A stretch of 62,339 bases of DNA from the NCBI GenBank assembly GCA_003576975.1, contig QEVD01000020.1, positions 1-62,339 on the forward strand, in the 5' to 3' direction. The DNA is from Candidatus Zhuqueibacterota bacterium. GTDB taxonomy: Bacteria > Zhuqueibacterota > Zhuqueibacteria > Zhuqueibacterales > Zhuqueibacteraceae. The notes under the pieces are model-generated. The model was not told where the DNA came from, ran no database searches, and worked only from the letters and a program-made list of their open reading frames with translations. Below are positions 9,615 through 16,761 of this stretch, piece after piece (position 1 is the stretch's first letter; each line of letters starts with the position of its first letter). A program made the position numbers and the translations under genes.

Positions 9615-10405
9615 TTTTTAAAGACGAATACGATTTTATGTGAAAACAACTTTACCGGGTTCGAAATAACAACCGGCTTGGCAATTGCTTTAAAGGTTGT
9701 GAACAACTCCACGTCCTGAAAGTGCTTTTTGCCAAGGCGATAAATGCGATTAAAACTGCAAAAATATTGATGCGTTGGATCATCCGCGAACAACCGGCCG
9801 ACTTTGTGAATTAACCACGGTTGACGTCGCGTTGCCTCTTTCGGCAAAGGCGCCGTTGACTCGTTTGGGTAGGTCTCCGAAGCAGCTTGATGCGGTTTTT
9901 TGCCGTTTACCCCAAATGCCGGAATTCGTCCGAACAGACTCAGAATACGGTGGGAGAAATCATAGTAACGCTTGATGGGATAGTTCGGTGTTGAACCGAC
10001 AACAACGCCGTTCGGTTTGAGCACGCGTGCAATTTCATGCAACAGCGGCTCCACTTCCAGCTCGGGAATATGCTCAATGACTTCAAAGAAGATGATCGCA
10101 TCAAAGGCTCGATCGGCATAAGGCAGGCGAAAACCATCAACCTTTGCGCAGGTGAAACCTTTTTTGTTCACTCGGTCGACACGAATCTGGCTGATCTCCG
10201 TTCCGAACAAGTCCCGCTTGGGAAGCGATTTGGCCAAATACTCCAGATGCTGACCATCGCCACAGCCGAGATCAAGTACCTTCATTCCAGGTTTGATATA
10301 CGTGTCCATAACATATCTGCGAGAGGCAGGTATATAACCATGCATGCGATGTGTTATGGCATAGCGCTCAAAATCCAAACGAGCAATCTTAGCGGTGCTA
10401 GTCAT
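9605..10405 (-). CDS. Class I SAM-dependent methyltransferase
   Basis: A 266-residue methyltransferase with motif I VLDLGCGDGQHLEYLA (residues about 43-58), an acidic motif II in LFGTEIS, and motif IV DAIIFFEVIEHIPELE. This VIEHI signature is typical of UbiG/Methyltransf_11-type enzymes. RVLKPNGVVVGSTPNYP follows at the expected place. The C-terminal third (residues about 185-266) is less conserved and may bind the acceptor. The 4-nt overlap with the nucleotidyltransferase-like gene upstream suggests coupled translation. It could act on the lasso peptide or on a sugar; position between the two gene sets does not decide this. Confidence 0.82.
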   Translation of the reverse strand: MTSTAKIARLDFERYAITHRMHGYIPASRRYVMDTYIKPGMKVLDLGCGDGQHLEYLAKSLPKRDLFGTEISQIRVDRVNKKGFTCAKVDGFRLPYADRAFDAIIFFEVIEHIPELEVEPLLHEIARVLKPNGVVVGSTPNYPIKRYYDFSHRILSLFGRIPAFGVNGKKPHQAASETYPNESTAPLPKEATRRQPWLIHKVGRLFADDPTHQYFCSFNRIYRLGKKHFQDVELFTTFKAIAKPVVISNPVKLFSHKIVFVFKNCN

Positions 10406-11646
10406 AAAGAATCAGTACGGGGAGATGAAATGATCGGGTTTCGCTTGGCGGTGAACATTGGCACTGCGACGACATCATTCCACATGAAACGGACAGGCCG
10501 AAATACGGGATAAAGGAAGGATAACCGACTTGGTAACAAAATAAATTTGAAATCGCTAAACGTCGGCGTGATCACCCGCCGCCAGCAAAAACTCACGCGA
10601 TCGCGCCAGCGCTCTCGAGCATTGAGTAAGAATGAAAACTTGGCAGCGGCGCTGGGCTCCCATTCGGCTTCCGGAAAAAGGCCGGCATGAACGCGGGCGG
10701 CAAGGCCGGAAACGTTAGGTTCAGCGCTGAGATTCGCGGCGGCCGCGGGCAGTTCTGCGCCAAGTAATTGGTGCACCAGGTGAAGCCCCACGCCCAGCAA
10801 ACGCTGGCAACCGCAGCGTTGCGCTTGTGCTGTCACGTATTGCCAATCAAGCTGAGGCGCGGTGCGCAAGAGTTCTGCGACATCGCAAATCCAATTCAAA
10901 CCAAACCACAGATGCTTGCCGCCATGAAGGCACAGAATCAACAGTAAATCTTCGGGTGAAAGTTGATTGATGGTCTGGCCCGCCAGCGTTGCGGTTTGCA
11001 TGCGCTGCCAGATGAGGTCGAGATCGAGCGGCAACGCAAAATATTTACGCATGAAATCCCAATGCAAGTCCACGGAAATGTTGTTCTGCTCTTGCACGAA
11101 TGTGTAGCCGCATTCATAACGCAAATAAGTCGCTTCCTGCCCGGAAGAGAGAGTTTCCCACGGGCGAAAACCGTGGGCGAGCAGCAGGGCTTTGGCGGCG
11201 TGAAAATCACTGGCCTCGATGAGTATGTCCAAATCTTCGGATTCACGCAGCGCAGGATCGCCATAAAGCGCGGCAGCCATGGCCGGACCTTTGAAGGGCG
11301 CAGCAGCAATGCCATGATCTGCCAGCAGGCGCAACACTCGCAACAATTCGCTCAATTGAAACAGGCTTTGGTGCGCTAGCGTTGCGCTTTGCCTGCGCAA
11401 TTGCTCGAGCACAGTTTCCGGAACCAGGTTTGCGGGAAGTTGCTTGAGCTGGAGCATCAACAGACGTGTGACGCGATGCCAGGAAGCCAGCCACAACAGA
11501 TAATCCCAATCCAGCTTTTGCATGAGCAGAAAACGCAGGCGCTCGGCGACGGCAGAATCCATTTGTGTGCGGCTGCACGCCAGCAAGACCGCAATTTCAT
11601 GGCGGCGCGGATGCGGCGCGGAGTATATGTCAACCTTTGAGCGCAT
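10402..11646 (-). CDS. Nucleotidyltransferase-like protein of lasso-peptide clusters (NTP_transf_5 type)
   Basis: A 414-residue protein whose central segment reads PFKGPAMAAALYGDPALRESEDLDILI (residues about 112-138). This is the fold signature of the PF14907-like nucleotidyltransferase group, with the metal-binding acidic pair in DLDI. The N-terminal part (FLLMQKLDWDYLLWLASWHRVTRLL) is a helical region usual in this group, and LCLHGGKHLWFGLNWICDV is also family-typical. Homologues are known to sit in lasso-peptide clusters next to HPr-kinase-like genes, where they are thought to modify the peptide; that link is established for the family, the reaction here is unknown. The start codon shares one base with the ABC gene's stop (TGATG). 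Confidence 0.78.
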   Translation of the reverse strand: MRSKVDIYSAPHPRRHEIAVLLACSRTQMDSAVAERLRFLLMQKLDWDYLLWLASWHRVTRLLMLQLKQLPANLVPETVLEQLRRQSATLAHQSLFQLSELLRVLRLLADHGIAAAPFKGPAMAAALYGDPALRESEDLDILIEASDFHAAKALLLAHGFRPWETLSSGQEATYLRYECGYTFVQEQNNISVDLHWDFMRKYFALPLDLDLIWQRMQTATLAGQTINQLSPEDLLLILCLHGGKHLWFGLNWICDVAELLRTAPQLDWQYVTAQAQRCGCQRLLGVGLHLVHQLLGAELPAAAANLSAEPNVSGLAARVHAGLFPEAEWEPSAAAKFSFLLNARERWRDRVSFCWRRVITPTFSDFKFILLPSRLSFLYPVFRPVRFMWNDVVAVPMFTAKRNPIISSPRTDSL

Positions 11647-13466
11647 CAGCGATATTGCCGCGCTTGCGTTTCAAAAAGTTGCGCATAAACGCCGTCACGC
11701 GCAAGCAATTGTTCATGCGTGCCGTTTTCTGAGAGGCGGCCATCTGCTAACACATAAATATTATCCGCCAGACGAACCGTGGACAGGCGATGGCTGATGA
11801 GCACGGTGGCGCGATTCTTTGCCAGCTTCCGAAAGCGTTGAAAAAAAGCGAACTCTGCTTTAGCATCGATAGCGCTGGTGGGCTCATCGAGCACGATGAT
11901 TTGCGCGTCGCGCAGAAATGCGCGCGACAGCGCGATCTTTTGCCATTCACCAATGCTCAGTTCCTCCCCATCTTCAAACCATTTGCCCAGCACGGTTTGA
12001 TAACGCGCCGGCAGCTTGGCAATGACGTGATCGGCGCCGGCATGTTGCGCGGCAAGAGGAATTCGTTCATGCTGCAGCGGCAAGGCGACATTGCCCAGCC
12101 AAATGTTTTCCTGCGCCGTCAAATTGTAATGCGCATGATCCTGAAAAATGACGCCGATCTCACGGCGTACTTCATCGCTGGCGTAATCGCGCAGATCAAC
12201 GCCGTCGAGCGTGATGTGGCCGGTGGTGGGATCATACAAGCGACACAGCAATTTGATCAATGTGGTTTTGCCGGAGCCGTTCTCTCCAACGAGGGCGATG
12301 GTCTCCCCCGGTCGCAAGCTGAGATCAATATCTTGCAGCGCGATTTTGGAGGATTCCGGATAGCGAAAACTGACGCCGTGAAATGCAATGCCGGTTCGCA
12401 TCGGGCGCGGGAACGGCCGCGGTTGCTGCGACTCCGCCACACGCGGCTTCAGTTCCAGGAATTCATCGAGATTCGAAAGGAAGAGATTGTCTTGATAGAG
12501 ATTGGCAACGGCTTGTAACAAGTCTCGAAAAAAACTTTGGCCGCGCACGAAGGCCTGCCAGTACATGACCAGGGCGCCGAGCGTGAGCAAACCGGCGATG
12601 GTTTGATGCGCCATGAAGGCGCAGGCGCCGAAAACCGCCAGAGTTGCGAGAACTTGCGGCGCAAGCTCGGCAAACGCGCTTTTCGTTGCAATCGCCAAAC
12701 GCTCACGGCGAATGGTTTCACGCAGGGCGCGAAAGCGCTGCATGAAAAGCGGGCCAAGATTGAACAGGCGAACTTCTTTGGCATATTCGCCGCTGGTGAG
12801 CATCCAATTGTAATAATACGCCCGGCGTTCACTGGCGGTCCAGTGACGTTGCCAGCGATACGCTTGATCCGCATATTTCAGTCGAACCCAAAGTCCGGGG
12901 AGGGTGGCGAGAAACAAGAGTGAAGCGAGCGTCGCGTTATAAGAAAAAAGCAGTCCGGCAATCGCCAGCAACGAAAGGCCGCTTTGTCCGGCTTGCATCA
13001 GGCTGTTGACGATGCTTTGCGGGCGAAACGGGGCATCCTGTTGCGCGCGATGCAGTGCGTCGTAATAATGCGCATTCTCATAATATTCCAAATCAACGGC
13101 GAGAGATTTGGCATGCAGCATCTCGTGCATGCGATCGGTGATCAATTGCGCTTGCGCCTGGTTGACAAAGCTGGTCAGCGAGCGGCAAATTTCCGCGAGT
13201 AAAGCCACCGCGCCAGCAAGCGCAACCCAGAGCGCGGCCGATTGCCATGCGGCATTTTTATCGGAGGCGCTGAGCGCCAGAGTGACGGCATCGATGATTT
13301 GTTTGGTGAGATAAAGGCTCGCGACCGGCAACGCGCTTTGCGTCAGCAACAAGGCGAGATTGGCGAGCATCCAGGTGCGGGCGTTCTGCCAAACGAGACG
13401 CACCGCGCGATCGAGACGCAGAGCATGGCGCAGCTTGCGCCGGGTTGATTCGTGGATGAAGAGCAT
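11646..13466 (-). CDS. ABC transporter, fused permease and ATPase (probable lasso-peptide exporter, D protein)
   Basis: A half-transporter of about 606 residues: five or six membrane helices, then an ATPase domain. Walker A is GENGSGKTTL, the signature is LSIGEWQ (a known LSGGQ variant), and Walker B is IIVLDEPTSAID followed by the H-loop ISHRLSTV. No C39 peptidase domain is present, as expected when a separate B2 enzyme removes the leader. The reading frame extends upstream to 13610, but that part translates a dispersed palindromic repeat. The first sensible start is the ATG at 13466, just before HESTRRKLRHALRL. Such transporters export mature lasso peptides; the location between the tailoring genes supports this. 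Export of a lipid or glycan remains possible. Confidence 0.8.
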   Translation of the reverse strand: MLFIHESTRRKLRHALRLDRAVRLVWQNARTWMLANLALLLTQSALPVASLYLTKQIIDAVTLALSASDKNAAWQSAALWVALAGAVALLAEICRSLTSFVNQAQAQLITDRMHEMLHAKSLAVDLEYYENAHYYDALHRAQQDAPFRPQSIVNSLMQAGQSGLSLLAIAGLLFSYNATLASLLFLATLPGLWVRLKYADQAYRWQRHWTASERRAYYYNWMLTSGEYAKEVRLFNLGPLFMQRFRALRETIRRERLAIATKSAFAELAPQVLATLAVFGACAFMAHQTIAGLLTLGALVMYWQAFVRGQSFFRDLLQAVANLYQDNLFLSNLDEFLELKPRVAESQQPRPFPRPMRTGIAFHGVSFRYPESSKIALQDIDLSLRPGETIALVGENGSGKTTLIKLLCRLYDPTTGHITLDGVDLRDYASDEVRREIGVIFQDHAHYNLTAQENIWLGNVALPLQHERIPLAAQHAGADHVIAKLPARYQTVLGKWFEDGEELSIGEWQKIALSRAFLRDAQIIVLDEPTSAIDAKAEFAFFQRFRKLAKNRATVLISHRLSTVRLADNIYVLADGRLSENGTHEQLLARDGVYAQLFETQARQYR

Positions 13467-13520
13467 GCAGGGGGCAAGGGGCAAATTGCAAGAGGCAAAA
13501 AGAAAAAAGTTGAACGGATC

Positions 13521-13595
13521 GCTTCGACAGGCTCGGCCAGCGTTGCCTGAGCTTGTCGAAGGCAGCGGTGTTGGCTTCGACAAGCTCAGCCACCG
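13521..13595. repeat. Dispersed palindromic repeat with CTTCGACA(A/G)GCTC arms
   Basis: The arms CTTCGACAGGCTC (from 13522) and GAGCTTGTCGAAG (to about 13561) face each other, and a further copy of TTCGACAAGCTCAGCCACC follows to 13595. The unit can fold as a stem of about 13 bp with one G-T type mismatch. It lies between the PRMT-like gene and the exporter gene and falsely extends the exporter reading frame. A related string, ACTTCGACAAGCTCCAGG, occurs near 62122-62139 inside the terminal partial gene. Confidence 0.7.
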
Positions 13596-13643
13596 GTTAT
13601 CCAACAACAACCAACAACCAACGACCTACCGGCCGCCTCCACC

Positions 13644-14792
13644 CTACTCGCTGTAAAGCAACGACAGCTCTCCGACGCGCGTTAGAGCAGCGGGCCAGGT
13701 TGGAAAATGCTGCGGGAATTGTTGCGTCAGGTCTCGCGCGATGTCACCCAGAGCCTGTTTTTCACTCATCTTATGCAAAACAACCTGGGTAATTTGGCCG
13801 TCGTCATTCAGGCTGGGCACAAAATTGTCTGCGCGTTTGCGTAAGTGCTGCGGTGAAAGCGGCGCGCTGAAAAACGTGGATTGTTGAAAATCGATCTTGG
13901 GTTTCACGCTGTTTTCAGCAGCAAACACGCGCGAGTTCCAGCTCCAGATATAATCGTTGTCCACGAGATTAGCCTGCACACGCACAACAACTTCGTCGCC
14001 GGCAGCAAGCTCCACCGGCTGCGGCCAAGGAAAATAAGCGCGACCATAAATCATTTTGGGATTGCCAGGGGCGTTGGAAAACTGCACGCCATCTGCTAGC
14101 GTCGCATCAAACCAAAGGCCGAGACCATGAGCCGTGCCCGGTGAAGTAATCTTCCAGCTTAGCTCGCCTGAGAGATTCGGTTCCCGCACCGTGCGATAGT
14201 CGAGCGTCGCCCAGCATTGCGGTTCCACTAGCAGTTCTTCGGCGGTAATGTCAACGCGGCGCCAAGCATTGGCAAGCAGGCGCGAACAGGCTTGAGTATT
14301 GAGGCCAAAGAGATCGTCTTGCCAGGGCCGGAAATGGCGCTCGTAATGCGCCGGGGCGGAGAGCAGCGCGGCCCACAGCGTGTCCCGTTGCGGAATGAGC
14401 ACGCCGCCGGGCGCGAGCAAGCGTTCGCGGGCATCGAGAAGCGACGGGATGTGCTGCTCCAGCAAGGGCAGCACCCCGCGCAAATCCGAGATAATGACAT
14501 CTGCGCGCTCGGGCAAACTCACGCGCGTCGAAAGCCCTTGGATGAAGGTGATGCGATCGGTATAACCGTTGGCCGCGGCCATCTCGCGCGCCACTTGAAT
14601 CGCATTATTGTACTCAATGGCATAAACCCGGGCCGCGCCGAATTTGCATGCGAGCAGCGTGAAGAGACCTGAGCCGGCGCCCAGATCAATCACAACCGCG
14701 CCGGGCTTGACAGCCTGACGCACCGCTTGCGTGTACGCTTCCATGCGCACACGGTCTACAATCATGTCGCCGTAATCAAAAATGCTGTACAT
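13644..14792 (-). CDS. PRMT/L11-methyltransferase-like SAM-dependent methyltransferase (lasso tailoring candidate)
   Basis: A 382-residue protein with a PRMT-like plan. YSIFDYGDMIVDRVRMEAYTQAV matches the N-terminal helix that closes over SAM in arginine methyltransferases. VVIDLGAGSGLFTLLACKFGAARVYAIE is motif I with post-I acid. ADVIISDLRGVLPLLE stands where the PRMT double-E loop would be, but the first Glu is replaced by Asp, so classical arginine methylation is not certain. The C-terminal half (about 190-382) is a beta-rich domain. An AAGGAC ribosome site lies about 9 nt before the ATG. It follows the HPr-kinase-like gene by 15 nt. Since two predicted cores contain Arg, the peptide is a plausible substrate; this is inference. 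Confidence 0.75.
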   Translation of the reverse strand: MYSIFDYGDMIVDRVRMEAYTQAVRQAVKPGAVVIDLGAGSGLFTLLACKFGAARVYAIEYNNAIQVAREMAAANGYTDRITFIQGLSTRVSLPERADVIISDLRGVLPLLEQHIPSLLDARERLLAPGGVLIPQRDTLWAALLSAPAHYERHFRPWQDDLFGLNTQACSRLLANAWRRVDITAEELLVEPQCWATLDYRTVREPNLSGELSWKITSPGTAHGLGLWFDATLADGVQFSNAPGNPKMIYGRAYFPWPQPVELAAGDEVVVRVQANLVDNDYIWSWNSRVFAAENSVKPKIDFQQSTFFSAPLSPQHLRKRADNFVPSLNDDGQITQVVLHKMSEKQALGDIARDLTQQFPQHFPTWPAALTRVGELSLLYSE

Positions 14793-14807
14793 GTCGATCG
14801 TCCTTGA

Positions 14808-15830
14808 TCAGGTGGGAGATTTTTGGTTGTGTGCGTGCGTTTGAAAATCATCAATGATGGCGGCGCACAGCTCCGGCAGCCGGGCGGGATCGGTATGCGC
14901 TTTCACACGCCGCATGGGCACATGCCTCGCCACGCGGCTCAACACTTGAAACTCCAGTGCGCGTTGTTGCGGGTTGATGACATTCGCCGCGTAGCTGTTT
15001 GCCAGCAAGGCCAGCAAACCCTCGCGCGCGGAAACTTCTGCAACTGCGGGCGCACTGGCGCAACGCTCATCCAAAATATAAATCGCTGCGAGCGGTGATT
15101 CTTGTGTGTGAAATTTATACGCCTCGCGGGTGAGATCGAGGCCGCGTTTTTCCCAGGTGGGCGTGAGACAGGGCAACGCCTCGGGCGAACCGAACAGCGC
15201 ATCCACCGAAGACGGCCATAGCCGCAAACAGGGATAGCCGGGTTGCGTCAAGAAATGATCGCGTTGATCTCGCAACGGCACGACGTCATCAGAGAGCACG
15301 GGATAACCCAGGCGCGCAAACATGGCGGCGGTGGTGGATTTGCCTGCGCCCGAAGGCCCGAGCAACGCGATAGCCCGATCCTTAATGGCAACTGCGCTGG
15401 CATGCAGGCAAGTGATATTCCGCAATGCCAAAACAAATGCCATGATCGGGCCAACGAGATATGTCACGGCATCTTCGTACGTCGTACTCTCCCGCCAGGT
15501 CATGCCGATCACACTGCCGGCGCGATCGACGAGAAACTGCACGCCATCCTCGAAGCTCAGGCGAAAATAGTCGCCGCACACGCCGCGATGTATTTTTAAA
15601 GCAGGCGTGCCTTGCTCATCTGTTTCCGCGCTGACATAGAATACAAGCTCGGCAGTGGGGGTAATATCGCACAGTTCCGGCGGCATGGCGTTCAACCACA
15701 CCCGCACGTCGCCCGGCATGACCGCCGCCGGCGCTGCCGCCACCAACCCGGGAATGGGAAGGTTGGAATGCAAACGCAGGCCATAAAGAGAATAGTCACA
15801 CCACAAATCAGGGTTCAGCTTTAGACTCAC
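14808..15830 (-). CDS. HPr-kinase-like lasso peptide tailoring kinase
   Basis: A 340-residue HprK-related protein. It opens with the fold seen in lasso-cluster kinases, WCDYSLYGLRLHSNLPIPGL. The P-loop is LLGPSGAGKSTTAAMFARLG (residues about 169-188), and YPVLSDDVVPL follows, containing the acidic pair after Walker A used for catalysis. LHASAV before the P-loop is also family-typical. Related kinases in other lasso clusters phosphorylate the precursor or core peptide (family knowledge). The start is GTG at 15828-15830. It overlaps the stop of precursor gene three by 3 nt (GTGA arrangement), which implies translational coupling to that precursor. The true carbon-catabolite HPr kinase is unlikely, since no HPr gene or DNA-binding partner is near. 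Confidence 0.85.
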   Translation of the reverse strand: MSLKLNPDLWCDYSLYGLRLHSNLPIPGLVAAAPAAVMPGDVRVWLNAMPPELCDITPTAELVFYVSAETDEQGTPALKIHRGVCGDYFRLSFEDGVQFLVDRAGSVIGMTWRESTTYEDAVTYLVGPIMAFVLALRNITCLHASAVAIKDRAIALLGPSGAGKSTTAAMFARLGYPVLSDDVVPLRDQRDHFLTQPGYPCLRLWPSSVDALFGSPEALPCLTPTWEKRGLDLTREAYKFHTQESPLAAIYILDERCASAPAVAEVSAREGLLALLANSYAANVINPQQRALEFQVLSRVARHVPMRRVKAHTDPARLPELCAAIIDDFQTHAHNQKSPT

Positions 15831-15982
15831 TGCAATCTCGTAAAATTCAAGCGGCCCTGCGTGGCATTATCCAGCCTGCCGTCAGCAGCGGTCATCCGGG
15901 TAATTTGCTGGATTGTGCCATAGGTTATCAGTTGCGGAGGTTGATAGTTTTTTTTCTCAGGCTGCTTTTTTGTCGGTGGCAT
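15827..15982 (-). CDS. Lasso peptide precursor 3 (51 residues)
   Basis: A small gene missed by length filters. The leader (residues 1-29) has Y13, P16, L18, G22 and T28, an exact fit to the lasso leader pattern YxxPxLxxxGxxxxxT. Thr at the minus-2 position predicts cleavage after Arg29. The core then begins MTAADGRLD, giving a nine-residue ring closed on Asp9 in line with the two sister precursors. A core starting with Met is unusual; other known rings start with Gly, Ala, Ser or Cys. The tail ends FTRLQ. The stop codon overlaps the GTG start of the kinase gene, so the two are made together. The ribosome site is weak (TTTGAG about 9 nt before ATG). Confidence 0.78.
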   Translation of the reverse strand: MPPTKKQPEKKNYQPPQLITYGTIQQITRMTAADGRLDNATQGRLNFTRLQ

Positions 15983-16054
15983 TGGTGTTTCTCAAAGTTT
16001 GTGGCATGCGTGCATTCCAGGCAACCAGACCTGGTTGCGAACAACAACATGATC

Positions 16055-16150
16055 TCATGCCGGTCGGGGCAAATACCATCGGTATTCCGCCGTCGGTGTG
16101 ATTTCGCAAATCGCACCTTGTGCAAATATCAATCGATTTGTTAGATAATG
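16055..16150 (-). pseudogene. Decayed lasso precursor copy
   Basis: Between precursors 2 and 3 the minus strand still encodes HYLTNRLIFAQGAICEIT, close to the leader end NYISPRLLTYGAIREIT of precursor 2 but with one codon inserted and the key Pro lost. Immediately afterwards a different frame reads DGGIPMV, similar to the DGGTVMG stretch after the ring Asp in precursor 2. The ring-coding segment between them is missing. There is no in-frame start with a ribosome site. This fits a duplicated precursor that has lost about 20 bp and its frame. Similarity is short, so the call is moderate. Confidence 0.5.
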
Positions 16151-16221
16151 CAAGGGTGCGTCCGATGCGGTTTCTGCAATTAAGCCGTTCAAGCGAATCA
16201 GAAGTTGATTCGCCAAGCATC

Positions 16222-16374
16222 TCATGCGATACCGGATCTTCTCATTCCCATAACTGTCCCGCCATCCAACATTTTTACGGAGCCTACAGATTGTGTAATT
16301 TCACGAATCGCACCGTAGGTCAGCAATCGCGGGCTAATATAGTTCTTTTTTAGGATTTTCTTGGTCGCTTTCAT
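16222..16374 (-). CDS. Lasso peptide precursor 2 (50 residues)
   Basis: The leader (residues 1-28 from the second of two adjacent ATGs) shows Y12, P15, L17, G21 and T27, an exact YxxPxLxxxGxxxxxT pattern used by B1/B2 proteins for recognition and cleavage. Cleavage after Gln28 exposes Ser1 of the core SVGSVKMLD, where Asp9 can close a nine-residue macrolactam. The post-ring part starts GGTVMG and ends SGIA, with a double Arg in the tail. AAGGGA lies a few bases before the first ATG (16377), and the second ATG gives better spacing. The core is clearly paralogous to precursor 1 (both have ML-D-GGTV), so the pair arose by duplication. Confidence 0.87.
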   Translation of the reverse strand: MKATKKILKKNYISPRLLTYGAIREITQSVGSVKMLDGGTVMGMRRSGIA

Positions 16375-16588
16375 CATCGTTCCCTTTTCATACTAGGTGT
16401 TTTGCTACCATACCCGGTATACTGTTGCCGTGAAGTTTGTCGGTGCAACTCCTTGTGAAGCGGTGTTTTCGCCAACCGGTCCACGAGGGCAGCGTGATTA
16501 CAATCAGGGTCACAGTATGCCGTTGAATTAATTTGATGCGTCTTGCCTCCTCTCTCTCTTCTCCAAAAGAGGTTGTGACGCCTCCCGT
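16375..16588. other. Spacer between lasso precursors 1 and 2
   Basis: About 210 bp with no convincing gene. An open minus-strand frame (16374-16592) translates to Arg/His-rich protein without leader motif or ribosome site, and its start overlaps the end of precursor 1. No copy of the YGAIRE leader segment is found here. A near-palindrome ATACCCGGTAT lies at about 16410-16420. Its role, if any, is unknown. Confidence 0.4.
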
Positions 16589-16738
16589 TCATAGCGAGGC
16601 AACGCTTCGCTTCATCATATTCACAGTACCACCGTCAAGCATCATGTAAGGGCCAACTGCTTGCGTGACTTCACGTATGGCGCCGTAAGTCGTAAAGCGC
16701 GGGCGTTGATAAGCCTTTTTCTCGAGATTAGTTTTCAT
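16589..16738 (-). CDS. Lasso peptide precursor 1 (49 residues)
   Basis: It starts MKTNLEKKAYQRPRF and carries Y10, P13, F15, G19 and T25, the lasso leader pattern with Phe in the Leu place. Cleavage after Gln26 frees Ala1 of the core AVGPYMMLD; Asp9 would close the ring on the Ala1 amine. A seven-residue ring starting at Gly29 is the alternative, but the Thr at minus 2 and the sister peptides favour Ala. The tail starts GGTVN, contains Lys-Arg and ends VASL. A GGAG ribosome site lies about 6 nt before the ATG. The gene starts 23 nt after the cyclase stop, so it is co-transcribed with the maturation genes. Confidence 0.88.
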   Translation of the reverse strand: MKTNLEKKAYQRPRFTTYGAIREVTQAVGPYMMLDGGTVNMMKRSVASL

Positions 16739-16761
16739 GAGCATCTCCAAAAGGTCAAGAA

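Noticed and set aside
14808-15830. Classical HPr kinase of carbon regulation
   Set aside because: No HPr or PTS genes nearby, and the gene is coupled to a lasso precursor; the N-terminal YSLYGLRLHSNLPIPGL is typical of the lasso-associated branch.
15957-16220. 87-residue minus-strand frame between precursors 2 and 3
   Set aside because: It overlaps the start of precursor 3 in another frame and shares only the short DGG segment with the precursors; decayed precursor sequence explains it better.
16374-16592. 72-residue frame between precursors 1 and 2 as another precursor
   Set aside because: It lacks the YxxPxLxxxGxxxxxT leader, overlaps precursor 1 and has no ribosome site.
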